From Heterotrichella gracilis (Eukaryota > Sar > Xanthophyceae > Tribonematales > Xanthonemataceae), in assembly GCA_032358255.1 (NCBI GenBank), contig JAULBX010018857.1, positions 62,001 to 126,000 of the forward strand: 64,000 nt of DNA. Reading direction: 5' to 3'. A program made the position numbers and the translations under genes. Below the pieces are notes generated by a model, which worked only from the letters and a program-made list of their open reading frames with translations, was not told the origin of the DNA and searched no databases. This document shows, in pieces, positions 12,165 through 24,061 of this stretch; within the stretch, counting starts at the first letter, position 1, and each line of letters begins with the position of its first letter.

Positions 12165-14618
12165 TCACAGCAGTCCTTTCCCGCCATGCCGCTCGATTTC
12201 AGTGACCAGGCGGGTATATGCCGCCAGGTCAAACTGCTCCCTGCGGTACTGTTTCGCCTGCACAAGGCAACACCACGTCAGCACCAAGTAACCGCCACTG
12301 TAGGGTTTAGGGTTTTGTGCGTGGCACTGGCGCGGTTCTTCCGGGGTTTAGGGTTTCGGATTTGGGTTCTATGTGTGGCGCTGAACCGGCGTTCTCACTG
12401 AAGTGGCACCAGACGACCACACAATCCCAACCATATGCAACACAGACTGGGACTAGTGCCTTCAGGCCCTCCCGATAGTTTTCTTTGCATCTGGTCTCCT
12501 TCAACCACTGTATGTGGAATGCACATGGCGGACTCACGCTTGTTGGAAACAGTACACCCAGTTGCAGGACAGGACAGGGTGGCGCACGCATAAGTGAGGG
12601 TAGACTGCTTCCCTGGCTCTACAAGTGAAATGCACGCAACCAACTACCCAAATGCGACCAACCAACCAACCATGGTGTACTACCCACGTGCATCCTCACC
12701 CAGTATTTGTGCTGCATGCGCTCCCTCCAGGTGCTGTACGCAAAGTGACTATGCAGTGAAATGCATGTAGCCAAGTGACCAACTATGGCGTACTACCCAC
12801 AACTGTCCTCACCCGCTACTTGCACAGCCTGGCAGGGATCACAGCTGTCCTTGCAAAAGCGACTATATTGGACGCACCCTGTACTTGTGCTGCATGCGCT
12901 CCCTCCAGGTGCTATATGCAAAGTCCTGCCTGGTGAACATGAAGTAGGTGTAGGCAAGCACACCCGTGGCAAGCGAGGCAAAGAAGGAGATGGGCTCCAT
13001 CACGTCCCACGACAGCTCCCAGAAGGTGAGCCGTACAAAGATGGACAGCTGCGCCACCAGGACCGCCAGCAGGCCATACTCGGCCAGTCGAGCGCGCCTG
13101 CGGGTGGCATCAGGGTTTAGGGTTTACGGTTTTGGCCTGCAGGTGGCATTAGGGTTTAGGTTTTACGGTTTAGGCCTGCAGGTGGCATGAGCGTGGCGCG
13201 TTACGGTGGGAAGGTGGCATGTGGTGCTTCAAAGCACCAAACCTAGCTCGTAGCTACATGCCCCCCTATCCATGCAAGGACATGGCCAAGGGCTGCTAGC
13301 TTCTGTACAATCTTTCAGGGATGGTAATGGCTGATGCCCACGCTGACTACCATAGCTATCCTACTCCTGATGGGTGCTGCTCAACACCAACAAGCCACGC
13401 CAGCAATGCACGTTCATCACCTCCTCGCCCGCCTGTCGATGCGGGACTTCTGTTCTTCCAGCGGTTGCAGCTCGGTGCGCAGGGCTTCGAGCTTGGCTTC
13501 AATTTGCTCCTGCGCCTGGGGCAGCTCCTACACAGGAGAGGTGGAAAATTAGGAGGAGGTGAAAGCATAAATGCACTTGCTGACCATAGCTCCAGGCTGG
13601 TATAGGTGGTGGTGGACAGTACGGTACATGGCAAGGCAGCTTGTTCAGTGGCCAGCAACCGTTTGCACCGCACGCACGGGCCATTTGTATTGATAGTGTC
13701 AAATGACGCGAGGCGAGTCGACGAGTATGGCCTGTGTTGGCGCTTTAGGGTTTACAAGGGTTTAGGGTTTGAACAGCCCGCACCCTCAGCACTGCTGCGG
13801 CAATGTCCTGCGGCCGCAGGTACGCCATGCTCTTGTACCGCAAGATGACCCCGCCATCCTGCAGCGCCTGGCACACCCGCTCGGCTTCAGAGTCTGTCGA
13901 TGCGACGCCGCTATACCACACCACAAGCCCATCAGCGACATCATGTTGCCCTCTTCCATCAATTTGGCAAGATGCCATCCATGCACTCACATCGCTGTGA
14001 TACTTGGCAGCAATGGCAGGGGCGTGGCATGGTGCGAGTGCAGAGATGGTCCAGCAAGTGCAGCAGAGCTGCAGAGCCAGCGTGATGCACACCTGTCCTT
14101 GTGAACAGGTGCATAACTGGGCTTGCAGTCGTCGTTTTACCTTTCCTTGCAGAGCTGGGCCAGCCGCTCCACAGTGACGACAGGCTCGCTGGCACTGTGC
14201 GCCTCTAGGTCAGCCTTTAGACTCGACACCGCCAGGCTCTGCACAGACCCACAACTGTCAGCTGAGGAGCACGTCTATGTTTGCACACCTGTATGTCACT
14301 GTGCACGCCCAAGCAGTGGAGTAGGCACAGCCCCGTGGATAGACAGGGGCAGCAATGCACTGTGGTGCATACCTTCAAGAGGGCATTAGCTTCGAGGACT
14401 TTTTGTTCGCTGCTGCTGCTCAACTCCTTCAGCACAGCAGAAGCAGAGAACCCATGGCACAGTGTAGGCTGTTGAACAGCTGCTACTTGCGCGTGGGAAT
14501 GTCCGCTGCTGTTGTCATCACCAGGCAGGCTCAGTTGGTGGAGGGCGCTGCTTTCCCGCCCTGACCAGGTTGGAAGTTTGCACACTGTGCTGCGGAAGGA
14601 CCTTCTAAGGTGGATCAT
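12165..14618 (-). CDS. MCU: Mitochondrial calcium uniporter, pore subunit
   Basis: Pore-forming subunit of the calcium channel of the inner mitochondrial membrane. Exons (minus): 14618-14373, 14238-14141, 13910-13784, 13527-13421, 13097-12878, 12257-12165; 296 residues, phases agree. Seen: an Arg-rich start (MIHLRRSFRSTV) fitting a mitochondrial presequence; an N-terminal domain with GGVILRYKSMAYLRPQDIA, typical of plant and animal MCU; coiled coil 1 (LPQAQEQIEAKLEALRTEL); then two membrane helices (about 201-217 and 228-245) around the signature WDVMEP at 222-227, whose Asp and Glu form the selectivity filter; then FDLAAYTRLVTEIERH as the second coiled coil. Known: a WDxxEP signature defines the family. 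I saw no EMRE or MICU gene nearby. The last intron contains a copy of the exon-5 end. Confidence 0.88.
12665..12925 (-). repeat. Echo of MCU exon 5 end within a ~170-bp tandem repeat
   Basis: Positions 12703-12746 match 12882-12925 (shared TTGTGCTGCATGCGCTCCCT and CCAGGTGCT) with about five changes. The neighbouring ACCAAC(C)ATGG.GTACTACCCAC also occurs twice (near 12665 and 12779), so the copied unit is about 170 bp and runs across the exon 5 donor. Confidence 0.8.
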
Positions 14619-15607
14619 CACAGCGAGTGACTGAAGACGTCAGTGAAGGACATACAGAAAGCGCTTTTCCCCAGGAGTATGTGCCAAAACTGTCCTGCGT
14701 TGTCCCTGAACGATTGCAAGCCACAATGAGGTAAAGGCTTCCTCCAGCAGCGGTTGAAAGACCCAAAATACGTTTGGCGATGTTCAACTTCGTTCGTGCT
14801 GGGTGAAAGCCTACAACCAATTTGCACGCTGGTAGGATGCATGCATGCCCTGCAAACTTCTTATCAGAACACCCACCGTGGGTTATTCACTGCTGTCATT
14901 GTAACCTGTCGAATAGACTGATTGCGAGGACTAAGGCCCTCCTTGTGTTGCCAGCAACAGGTGCAAAACGAACGGCATGCATTCAGTGTCCGAAAGGACA
15001 ACAGATGCATGCTTCTACGAGTGGAATGGACCTACCTGCAGGAGAGCGTGCACAGCAGTGTCGGCAAAAAGGGTCTCTGAACGACAGGAAAACTTTCACA
15101 GACGAGCTTGCCCCGCAGAATGGTTTGAACAGGGCCAGTCAAACTCGGTGCCTCCTCACAATGCGTCCGGTTATCCCCCAACACAACAGTGTGCAAAGTT
15201 TAACTCAGCAGCAGAATGTGGGAACGCTTCTATGACTTGGACCCAAGAGACTGAGCTTGAATAAAACACAGCTATATTGGGCTTCGGTTGATGTCCTTCT
15301 CGTAGGATATCTTATTTCGAGTGCCTGTGGTCCAGGTGGGCACTGTTTTATTGGTAATACCTCCTTAACAGTGCGTGCATCAGTGCAGTGATTCACCAAC
15401 TTTCCTCCTTGCTTGCCTAGCCGTATGCCAGAGTGCTGCTCTTATCCTGTCCAGACCCCAGTGAGCATTGCTTAGACATCTGCCCCTGGTACTGCAACGC
15501 ACACCTGTAGTCTAAGCTGCATCCGTGCGTGCACTCAGCCAGCACCTAGGAAGCACGGCCTTACGTATTACAACAACTAGCCAGACATCACTGAATTCAC
15601 CACTGCG
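14619..15607. promoter_or_regulatory. Divergent intergenic region MCU / PPWD1
   Basis: 989 bp between two divergent start codons, so both promoters must lie here. No conserved element or believable small gene was recognised. Confidence 0.4.
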
Positions 15608-18600
15608 ATGGAGCCGCAAGAAGACACTGAAACACCTGATGAGGGTCCCAGCGTGGAGCTGGCCGCTATTCCAGAGGAGGAAGACGACGACATGATCGGA
15701 CCACAGGCACCCAAAGCGAAGAAACGGAAGGTATTGTACCAAAATTGAAACGTATGCAGCGCTACGCGGCGCACCTTGTGATGCCTGCTGTGATACCAGG
15801 CCAGCAGCCATGCTGGACTATATATGCATGCATCAGTTATTTAGTTGACCAAGCACAACTACAACATAGCCACATATTCATTCAGCGTTGCAACACCAAG
15901 TAGGTCTGTTCTGGCACCGTTCACATGAAGTGTTGATCCAAAACATGTATGCATGCATATGCCACTGACACGCTCGAGCGTTTGCAAATAAAATGTATGC
16001 AGTGTTAAGCAGGTAAATTATCATTTGGTATGAATACCACAGCAGCCATGCATGCTTATGTGCTATATACGCATGCATGCCTCCAACCCACATATGTATG
16101 CAGTAATCTACAGCTGACCCATGTGTTTTTCCAATGGCGGCCATAAGCAATCTTGTAAGGTTACTAACCCTCATGTGGGTGCATGCATACGCCACACCAT
16201 GGCCACCTCATCTGGCGTACCAGACCGCACCCCTTTCCCACCACTGCCCACCTGACAGTACCCTCCCTACACCCGTTCTCAGGTGCTGGAGTTTGAACAA
16301 AACTACCTGCAAGCCCTCCCCCTGTCCGACATGTACGAGTGCAGCTACATGCATAGAGACACCGTCACGCACGTGGCGGTGGCGCAAGCGATCGACTTTT
16401 TCATCACCGGGAGCGCAGATGGGCACCTCAAGTTTTGGAAAAAGCTGCCCGAGAGAGTGGAATTTGTGAAGCATTTCCGTGCGCACCTGGGTGCCATCGC
16501 TGGGCTTGCAGTCAGCCATGACTCCAGCTTGTGCGTCACGATATCCCACGACAAGACAGTCAAGGTGGGTGTGGTACGCTGACAAACCACAGAGGATGGT
16601 GTGTCTATCTTGTATTAACTAAATTGAATTAACTCCGGCATTTTGTTCTCGTTCCTTTAATTATTGAGATTTCTCATATTGATGATGGAGCCTGATGTGC
16701 ACACCGACAAGAAAGGAATGTACTCATGCCCTTCATCACAATGGCCACCGACTGTGCTGCGGTGCATCCGGTGGGGTAGGGTTGACCGATCCATTCCTGC
16801 GCAGGTTTTTGACGTGCTCAGCTTTGACATGATTGCAACCCTGCGGCTACCTTTCGTGCCTGGCTTTGCGGAGTGGATCTTCAAGGTACGGATTAGGGTT
16901 TGACGATTTGACCACTAGGGTACTGTTTAGGGTTTGCTGGGTGGACCTCCATGCTACCATCCATTGCTTGCCGCCTGGCAATGCACCCGATCATGCCGCA
17001 TCCAACATGCATGCGCAATATACCTGATCACATACATAATGCGCGCGCGCAACGCTTCCCATCATCACACATCCAATGTGGCAATGCACCTGGTTACCAC
17101 ACATCCAATGTACATACGCATGGTACTCACACCAAATGCGCATGCAGACGGGGGACGCCCAGCAGCGGCTGGCGATCTCTGACCGGGACTCTCCCAAGAT
17201 ATTCGTGTATGATATCAGCTCCGGCAGCAGCGAACCCACCGATGAAATCTCGGTGCACAAGGCCCCGGTGGTCGCCTTGCGGTACAACGCGCCCTACAAC
17301 ACCGTCATCTCTACAGACGCCAAAGGTGCGCACAACAATTGTTTGCCCTGTGCGTTTAGGGTTTCCTGAGGGTTTTGTTGCGTGGTGTGTTGTCCTGAGG
17401 TGTCTCTTGGGCAGGATGCTTTGAGTCATCATGCTTAGGATCATGCTAAGGGATCAGAGATTTACTGCTGTTGCTGATATGCAATATAATTAAACATAAA
17501 ATAAATACGGTAAATAAACAAAAAGAATTAATCAACAATGTATGCTTCCCCAGGTATGATTGAGTACTGGGATGCACACACGCTCCAGTTTCCGCACGAC
17601 GCCGTCACCTTCCGCTACAAGCTGGACACCGACCTGTACCTGCACGCAAAGGGCAAGACGGTGGCCAGGTCGCTGGAGGTCAGCAGGGATGGTGCGCAGT
17701 TTGTCACGGTGTCGACAGATAGGTGCGGAGAATGGATAAGATTTTTTGGGGAAATACTTACATTATGATTGTGAGAGTAATGATCAACATTTCCTACAAG
17801 GTTGGCACCCACCTGTACCTGCACCCACACGTGCGTTAAAAGTAGTATCAATTAAATAATAAAAGAACTATTTTCGGGGCATTTGCGTGTCATATATGTG
17901 GTTGGAAGGTGATGCTTGCACGTGCGATTGTTCATGATACCCCAAAGCCCTACATGCTGCATGTTTGTAGGCACATAATAAAACTTAGCAATTAATCCAT
18001 ACGGTGACCAAAACCAATGGCACTTGCTGGCCATGTAGTAACCCTGAACCCTAAATGCCTGTGGGTGTGGGTGTGTGGCAGGCGCGTGCGAGTGTTCAGG
18101 TTTGCTAGCGGCAAGCTGCGGCGCTCCTACGACGAGTCCCCACAGGCGGCAAACGAGCTCCAGCGCAGCGGGGCAGAACTCACACGGTGTGCCCTGCATG
18201 CATAACATGCACCACTGCAGCAATGAAGTTAGGTAGTTTTTTTGCGCAAATCATCCCTTTGCGTGGTTTTCACACATAATTCGTGCTAGCAATACATGCA
18301 AATTGTTCTCAAGAAAGGAGGTGATAAGATATTAAATGTTTACTAAATATTCGGAATATTTCTTTGTTATTGGGAATCTCTTGTTCAACTGCTACTTTCG
18401 TCGACGAAATCTCCTAAATCCTCATGGCACAGGCTGGAGCCCATTGACTTTGGCCGGCGAGTAGCGGTAGAAAAGGAGCTCATGGACGACCCGGATGCGC
18501 CCTTCCCCAATGCCGTGTTTGATGACAGTGGCAACTTCATCATCTATGCCACCATGCTGGGGATCAAGGTGGGGTGGGGTAGAGTTGGGGAGAGTGGGGA

Positions 18601-20619
18601 TGGGGACGTGATTGGGAACATGGCAAGGTGGGGGTTGTGATGGAGTGAACTTGCATCAACAGGCCATAGATACTGACTGCTCGATCCATCAGTAGCTGGT
18701 ATGTGTGTGGGGGAGCATAGCATGTGAGGGCAGGGAAGCTTGCACATTTAAGAGGAACCTAATCTTGAGAGCACAGCCACCAAATTGCCGCCCGGTGCCC
18801 TTAGGTTTGACCAATACAACAACTCTTAAAAACCTGTCCCCCCCCCCCCACAGGTGGTCAACCTTATCACCAACAAGGTGGCCAAGATAGTAGGCAAGGT
18901 GGAGAACACAGAGCGGTTCCTGCGGATAGCGCTCTACCAGGGAGTGCCCAAGAAAACCAAGCTGCGGGTGCCTGGGCCCGAGGCCACGCTGCCCCAGCGG
19001 GACCCCACCTTGCTGTGCTGCGCGTTTGGCAAGCAGCGGCTGTACCTCTTCAGCCGAAGGGAGCCTCCGGAAGACATGGATGCGGCGCACGGCAGGTGGG
19101 TCAAGGGGGAAAAGGGGGGATGAAACGGGCACAAAATGGCGGTCCTGGTGGAACACATGGGGCACCTAAAAGAAACCTTAGGACAGGGTTGCATGTAACT
19201 GCCGCAGGGGGACCCAATGCTACTGTGCTAAGCGTTTGGCATATTTCTCAATGCAATACAGTGCGATGAAAACCTATCTCACCCGCAGGGATGTGTTCAA
19301 CGAGAAGCCACCCGCGGAGGAGCTTGCTTCCATCGATGCCAGCGGCAACCAGGGCGTACACGTGCTGCCCAGGGGCGCAGTCGTCCACACCACCCGGGGG
19401 GACATCTGGGTCAAGCTGTTCCCCGACGAGTGCCCCAAAACAGTCGAGAACTTCACCACGCACGCCAGGAACGGATACTACGACGGCCTCATCTTCCACC
19501 GGGTCATCAAGGGGTTCATGCTGCAGACAGGCGATCCGCTGGGTAGGTGGCGAGAAAAGGGGGTTCATGCATTCAATGGTTGTTTTGAAAGTTCTGCAAG
19601 TCACACCCTGGTTGTTGGGTAGATGGCTTAAAATGGGGGCATTGCGTTTTGGAGAAATCATGCTGTCTTGCCCACTGCCAGTACATGCGATGGCCTGCGC
19701 AGTATGGACAATATGCATAGCAAGTGCACATGGCCCTGATGCTGGGATGTGGCATGCCCATGCAAGGCAGCGCAGTATGCACGATAGGAAGCGAAGGTGC
19801 AATTCTGACTGATGGCACCCTTCAGTCTGCTGCTGCTGCAAAATGCCGCTTGCACCAGGCTGTTGCAAAGCCAGCTGCAGTTATGCTACTATGACCCCGC
19901 CCTCCCCCTACCACCCATCCCTCCATCTTCCCCCCCCACACACACACACGCACTCACAACTGATGCCAAACCCCTCTTGTCCCCACCCCTCAGGCGACGG
20001 CACCGGCGGCCAGTCCATCTGGGGCGATGAGTTCGGTGACGAGTTCTCACGCAACCTGCGACATGACAGGCCATTCACGCTCAGCATGGCCAATGCAGGT
20101 AGGCAGTTTAATATCTGGCCCTGCAGCTGGATGGGGAACCACCATATAGGCGATGGTGGCAATAGTAAGGGATATTAGTGGACAGCAGGCCTTTTCTTTG
20201 CTACTGTGGTTTTCCTGTCCATTATTTGTTCTCTTTTTGCAAACGTTGGGGATATAAGTTACCTTATTGTGTTATTGTTTCCCTGTTTTTTTTGCCACCA
20301 CAGGCCCTGGCACCAACGGCAGCCAGTGTTTCATCACCACTTATGTAGCAATTTATCTCTATCGATGTGTTATAATATAATTTAATTCATCTTAACCACT
20401 ATGATTTCCGCCACCACAGGCCCCGGCACCAATGGCAGCCAGTTCTTCATCACCACTGTGCCCACGCCCTGGCTGGACAACAAGCACACGGTGTTTGGGC
20501 GGGTGGTGAAGGGCATGGACGTGGTGCTGGCCATAGAGAAGGTCAAAGTGGGCAAGGCGGATCGCCCCCTTGAGGAGATCAAGATGGTCAACATTGAGGT
20601 CAAGCAGACGGTGGAGTAG
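15608..20619 (+). CDS. PPWD1: PPWD1, WD40-repeat cyclophilin (peptidyl-prolyl isomerase)
   Basis: Spliceosome-associated nuclear prolyl isomerase. Exons: 15608-15730, 16283-16564, 16805-16885, 17148-17325, 17554-17722, 18082-18186, 18433-18568, 18854-19095, 19289-19542, 19994-20098, 20420-20619; 624 residues, phases agree, close to the 646 of human PPWD1. The acidic N-terminus with a basic PKAKKRK stretch fits a nuclear signal. WD40 propeller at about 42-435 ([26 protein letters not shown]). Cyclophilin domain at about 470-620: [15 protein letters not shown] holds the catalytic Arg, the Phe-Met pair and Gln, and [12 protein letters not shown] has the cyclosporin-contact Trp, so it should be active. 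Odd: three introns carry decayed copies of adjacent exon edges. Confidence 0.95.
15824..16190. repeat. Cluster of ATGCATGC-type palindromes in PPWD1 intron 1
   Basis: At least five ATGCATGC/GCATGCAT palindromes within about 370 bp (near 15826, 15949, 16048, 16072, 16181), interleaved with ATATGTATG-type sequence. Single or paired examples recur elsewhere (24076, 33002, 34205, 58185). Confidence 0.6.
17609..17829 (+). repeat. Echo of PPWD1 exon 5 interior
   Basis: The exon stretch around 17609-17647 (CTACAAGCTGGACACC, CCTGTACCTGCAC) is repeated imperfectly at 17793-17829 in the following intron (CTACAAGGTTGGCACC, CCTGTACCTGCAC). No telomere-like seam here. Confidence 0.7.
18989..19240 (+). 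repeat. Echo of PPWD1 exon 8 interior
   Basis: 18989-19033 (CTGCCCCAGCGGGACCCC, GCGTTTGGCA) is repeated with about 25% change at 19199-19240 (CTGCCGCAGGGGGACCCA, GCGTTTGGCA) in the next intron. The copy has lost its reading frame. Confidence 0.7.
20291..20458 (+). repeat. Echo of PPWD1 last-exon start, with its own acceptor
   Basis: 20291-20343 repeats CCACCACAG plus the first ~40 coding bases of exon 11 (20406-20458), including GGCAGCCAGT and TTCATCACCACT. The upstream copy soon meets a stop and is separated from the true exon by about 60 bp of AT-rich sequence. If its acceptor were used, translation would end within the cyclophilin domain. Confidence 0.8.
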
Positions 20620-21783
20620 CCTAGGTTCCAACTCCATCATACTCCCACCTACCTTAGATTGCCAGTATGTGGCACGGCTTCATTGGCGTGTGTATCTCCT
20701 CCTTGCCTGCACCTAGACCCTTAGGCCCTGGACCCTAAGGGCGGAGGTGGGGTGTGGGCGGCTGGGGTGGGCCCTCGGGAAAGTGGTGAAGCGGTGATAG
20801 GAGGTCAAGGAAGAGGTGGTGCGAGCAGACTGGGCGGGTCGGGTGCAGGGTGGGCGCTACGGAGTAATGGCTGGCACGTTAAGCTCCACCGTATGAGTGG
20901 TATGGCTGATGGGAGATCGTGGATGAAGCGTTGGCACGATTCGGGTCCAAGCCTTGTCCTCCCATCAGCCTTAGCATTCCAACCTGTGGAGTTGGATCTG
21001 TCGGCCATTATTTTGTAGCACCCATCCTCCTTCTAAAGGAGCGTGTGGCAACAGTGTGTCGCATGACATGGCGGTGCGTTGGGAAGTGAATGTTGCGCAG
21101 CGCACCGGAAATGGAATGCTGTGTAACACATGGGTTTGAAACCCGTTGGCAATTGAACCCAGGAAATGGACTAGTCGCGTGATTACAGACACACCACGTA
21201 GAGTCTGATCTGAGTCTGAGACTCTGAGTCAGTGTCAGCTGAAAACGTAAAGAAAAGCAGCTCATTTCGAGGTTTTCATTGATTAATTACTAATCTAAAG
21301 TTTATCTTTGAAAGACTCAGATTACTCCGATTTTCCGAAATTGGCAATAATTGCCAATAATTATTTAATAATTTACAGAACGCAAGCTAATATTGCACCC
21401 ATGCCATTGGGTGGGGTGCTTGCCCTGCGCCAGGAAAGCCACCAATGCATCCTAATAGTATTATTGATGCTGCGCGCGCCTGCCGGCTCTCTCAGACTAC
21501 AGAATATTGTCAGTGTCTATAAATTTTACTGTAGTGAGGAACGATCATGATTCGTTTGCACGCATAAGATTGGGAATTAAGTCCTCTTCAGAATCTGATT
21601 CAATGGTGATCGCAAGGTCAAATTTGAACAAGGCAGGCACCTTTCAATATGTATACGTCAAAATTGACAATGAACTTCATGTCATTGAACGCCAAACCAT
21701 ATATGCCTATAACTATAACTATAATAGTCAAGTTCACTGTACACGACCCTGCCTTACAGTTTGCCTAAGATCTTAAGTTGAAA
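20620..21783. other. Convergent spacer PPWD1 / UIM protein gene
   Basis: No gene supported. From about 21240 to 21780 the sequence is clearly AT-richer than its surroundings. It includes the UIM gene poly(A) motif near its right end. Confidence 0.5.
21754..21758 (-). terminator. Probable poly(A) signal TGTAA of UIM protein gene
   Basis: TGTAA on the minus strand, 26 nt after the stop at 21784-21786. Confidence 0.45.
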
Positions 21784-24061
21784 CTATGCCGTGGCATCAG
21801 GCCCCTGCCCCCCGCTGAAGCTCTGCACCAGGCCCTGGAAGGCATCGTAGTCAAGCTTCACCCTGCTGCCTCCACCGCTGCTGGACCCCTCGCCCCCCGC
21901 CGCCCCCCCTCCAAACCTGCCCGCCGCCCATTCCAGGGCATTGGCAAGCTCTGAATCCCCAGGTGGGTGACCCAGGAGCTCTTCCATGGCCGCTGAAATC
22001 CCAGGGGCTGACAGGGTCCCCGTGGGGCTTGGGCGCAGCATGCAGAACATGTCCCACACCTTGGCCTTGGGAGGCGGGGCATCAAACAGGTTGTGGCCAC
22101 CGTCCCTGTTTGCCTTTTTCCGTTTGCCCCTTAAATTTTTGCTCCCCGAGGCGGCGGCTGAGCTGGTCCCAGGGGCTGCGGTCGAGGCGGCGGTGCTGGG
22201 ATTGCGGGTTGCAGCTGGCTTGGCTGTTTTTGAGGCGCCAGCTGCAGTCACAACAGGGGGCTGGGCAGCACCATTAGGAGCATCTGGGGGTGCCTCGATG
22301 GGTGGCACGCTGCCATAAGGTGCACCTGCATCAGCCAGTGACATGGCCAACGCCTGCTGCAGCGCCCAATCCTCCTCCTCATCCTCCACTATGTGGACAT
22401 CATCCCCATCCACGGAAAAGTCAGCGCCATGCCGCCCCCCAGCATGCGTACCCCCAACGTCCCTGCCAGCCTTATGCCTGCCACGTGCCCGTTTCCGCCC
22501 CTCGCCGCGCTGCCTGTCCCCGTTTGCCCGCGCGCCTCTACCACCCCTTGCACCCACTAGCTCACCCACGTCCTCAGGTTCTCCATCTGACCCACCGCTG
22601 TCACCCATGCTGCTGTCTGAATCACTGTCCGCACCTGCATTTGGAGGGGAGTTGTTCCTGGTTGCAATACGACCACTCTAACCACCCTAAATAGTTGAAC
22701 CAGACCCTGGGCCAGGGCCACACGCACTGAACTGTCTGACACAGGTAGATAGCGCAAGGTCGCAAATTGCATGAACAGCGCCAGAGTGCAATTGCCTGGC
22801 GCCGTACGTGCCAGCTGTACATCCACAGGTTGCAATCTGGCTGTATTACTGGAATGCGTGTGAACTGAATATCTATGCTGTGATTGAAATCGAAACAATT
22901 AAGCAAAAGTACCAGGGTTATTTTCTTCTCCGCTTCTAAAGTTTATTATTTAAACGCTACGGTACCTGCAGGGCCATACTCCTCACTGCTGCTGGTAGGC
23001 GCAGGGTCCTCCTCATCCCCACCGCTGCTGCCGCTGTGTGCTGCCAGGCTTTCCAGGTGGTCACCATCCTCGGCCAGCTGCAGGCCACAAGGAAGCAGGC
23101 TCAGGACAATGTCATGTCATGTCATGTCATGTCATGTCATGTCATGTCATGTCATGTCATGTCATGTCATGTCATGTCGTGTCATGTCATGTCATGTCGT
23201 GCCATGGCATGGCATGGCATGGCATGGCATGGCATGGCATGGCGTGGCATGGCATGGCATGGCATGGCATGGCATGTCCTGTCCTAGACGCTAAACCCCA
23301 ACCCTGAACCCTGACCTCAAGACATGCCCACGCAAACGCTGTAGACGACGCCATTTGCGTGACAGAACCCATATGGAGATTTGTTGTGCGTGGCACAACA
23401 GCATACTTCACACAGAGGCGGTGTACCCCAGATTAGTTTGGGGTGGGTGGGTGCGCGGTGGGTGGCTTTACAACTGAGAAACTCGCTGCACCTCTGTGGC
23501 ATGGGCACATCAAAGGACTGGCCAACTTGCTCAACTCCTATAGGGTTCTCACCTGCGCCTGCACCCTCTGGGCTGTGGCTGCTGCGCCTGCCCTGCTGGT
23601 CCGCCTTACTGGCCCAGGCGCTGCCCGAGGGGCCTGGCGCTTGGCTTTGGCAGCGGGAGGTGGTTGATCCAGCTGGGCTTGCACGGCGATGCCATCGGCA
23701 AGGTCTTTCACCTGACAATAGCAGCGTGTTGCTTGGGCGGCGTGTGGCACAAATGTACTCGCAGGCATGCTCTGCCCAACAGGCATGCTGCGCCGTGCTG
23801 CGTAGTGATATAGGCGAAGAAGACACAATCATTTACCAATTGAAGGGCTATACAAGGCCACTGAAGCAGCCCCAAGTAGGAGGGAGGTCAATTCCACCCT
23901 GATACTGTTCATGCAGCTTGGGCTTGCGACATATGCATGCATTGTTGTCCAACTAGATTTGTTAGTTCCCTTACCTGTAAAGCGGAAAGAATCGCCTTGT
24001 TGTGTTTGATGCGGTCTAGGCGCTGTTGCTCATACTCGGTCAGTTCTCCTTCGGCTCCCAT
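21784..24061 (-). CDS. Uncharacterised protein with a ubiquitin-interacting motif
   Basis: I do not recognise the family. Exons (minus): 24061-23975, 23711-23553, 23077-22966, 22634-21784; 402 residues, phases agree. The N-terminus [20 protein letters not shown] resembles the 'YE-x-x-RL-x-x-I-x-x-N' opening of WDR76/Cmr1-like and some plant nuclear proteins, but there is no WD40 domain. Next come a Pro/Ala-basic stretch, an acidic Ser/Asp segment and an Arg/Gly-rich basic region. At about 204-220, [17 protein letters not shown] has the acidic patch and the Ala/Ser spacing of a ubiquitin-interacting motif. The C-terminal ~80 residues ([34 protein letters not shown]) look helical and EF-hand-like, without a clear calcium loop. 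Probably nuclear. An intron holds a 170-bp pentanucleotide repeat. Confidence 0.72.
23109..23279. repeat. Compound pentanucleotide repeat (GTCAT)n-(GGCAT)n
   Basis: About 34 uninterrupted 5-mers inside the second intron of the UIM protein gene. The left half is GTCAT-type with two GTCGT variants; the right half switches to GGCAT with one GGCGT. All units contain CATG or CATGG, so both strands can fold on themselves. Apparent reading frames through it (Cys-His-Val-Met-Ser repeats) are artefacts. Confidence 0.95.

Noticed and set aside
14822-15264. 137-codon open frame in the MCU/PPWD1 intergenic region
   Set aside because: No domain, coding-like composition or splice partners seen, and an overlapping frame is equally open.
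23109-23279. Possible CRISPR array
   Set aside because: A continuous 5-bp microsatellite without spacers, in a eukaryotic intron.
22884-23411. Long open frames through the pentanucleotide repeat on both strands
   Set aside because: They follow only from the 5-bp unit having no stop in any frame; the Cys-His-Val-Met-Ser pattern is the repeat itself and overlaps an intron of the UIM gene.
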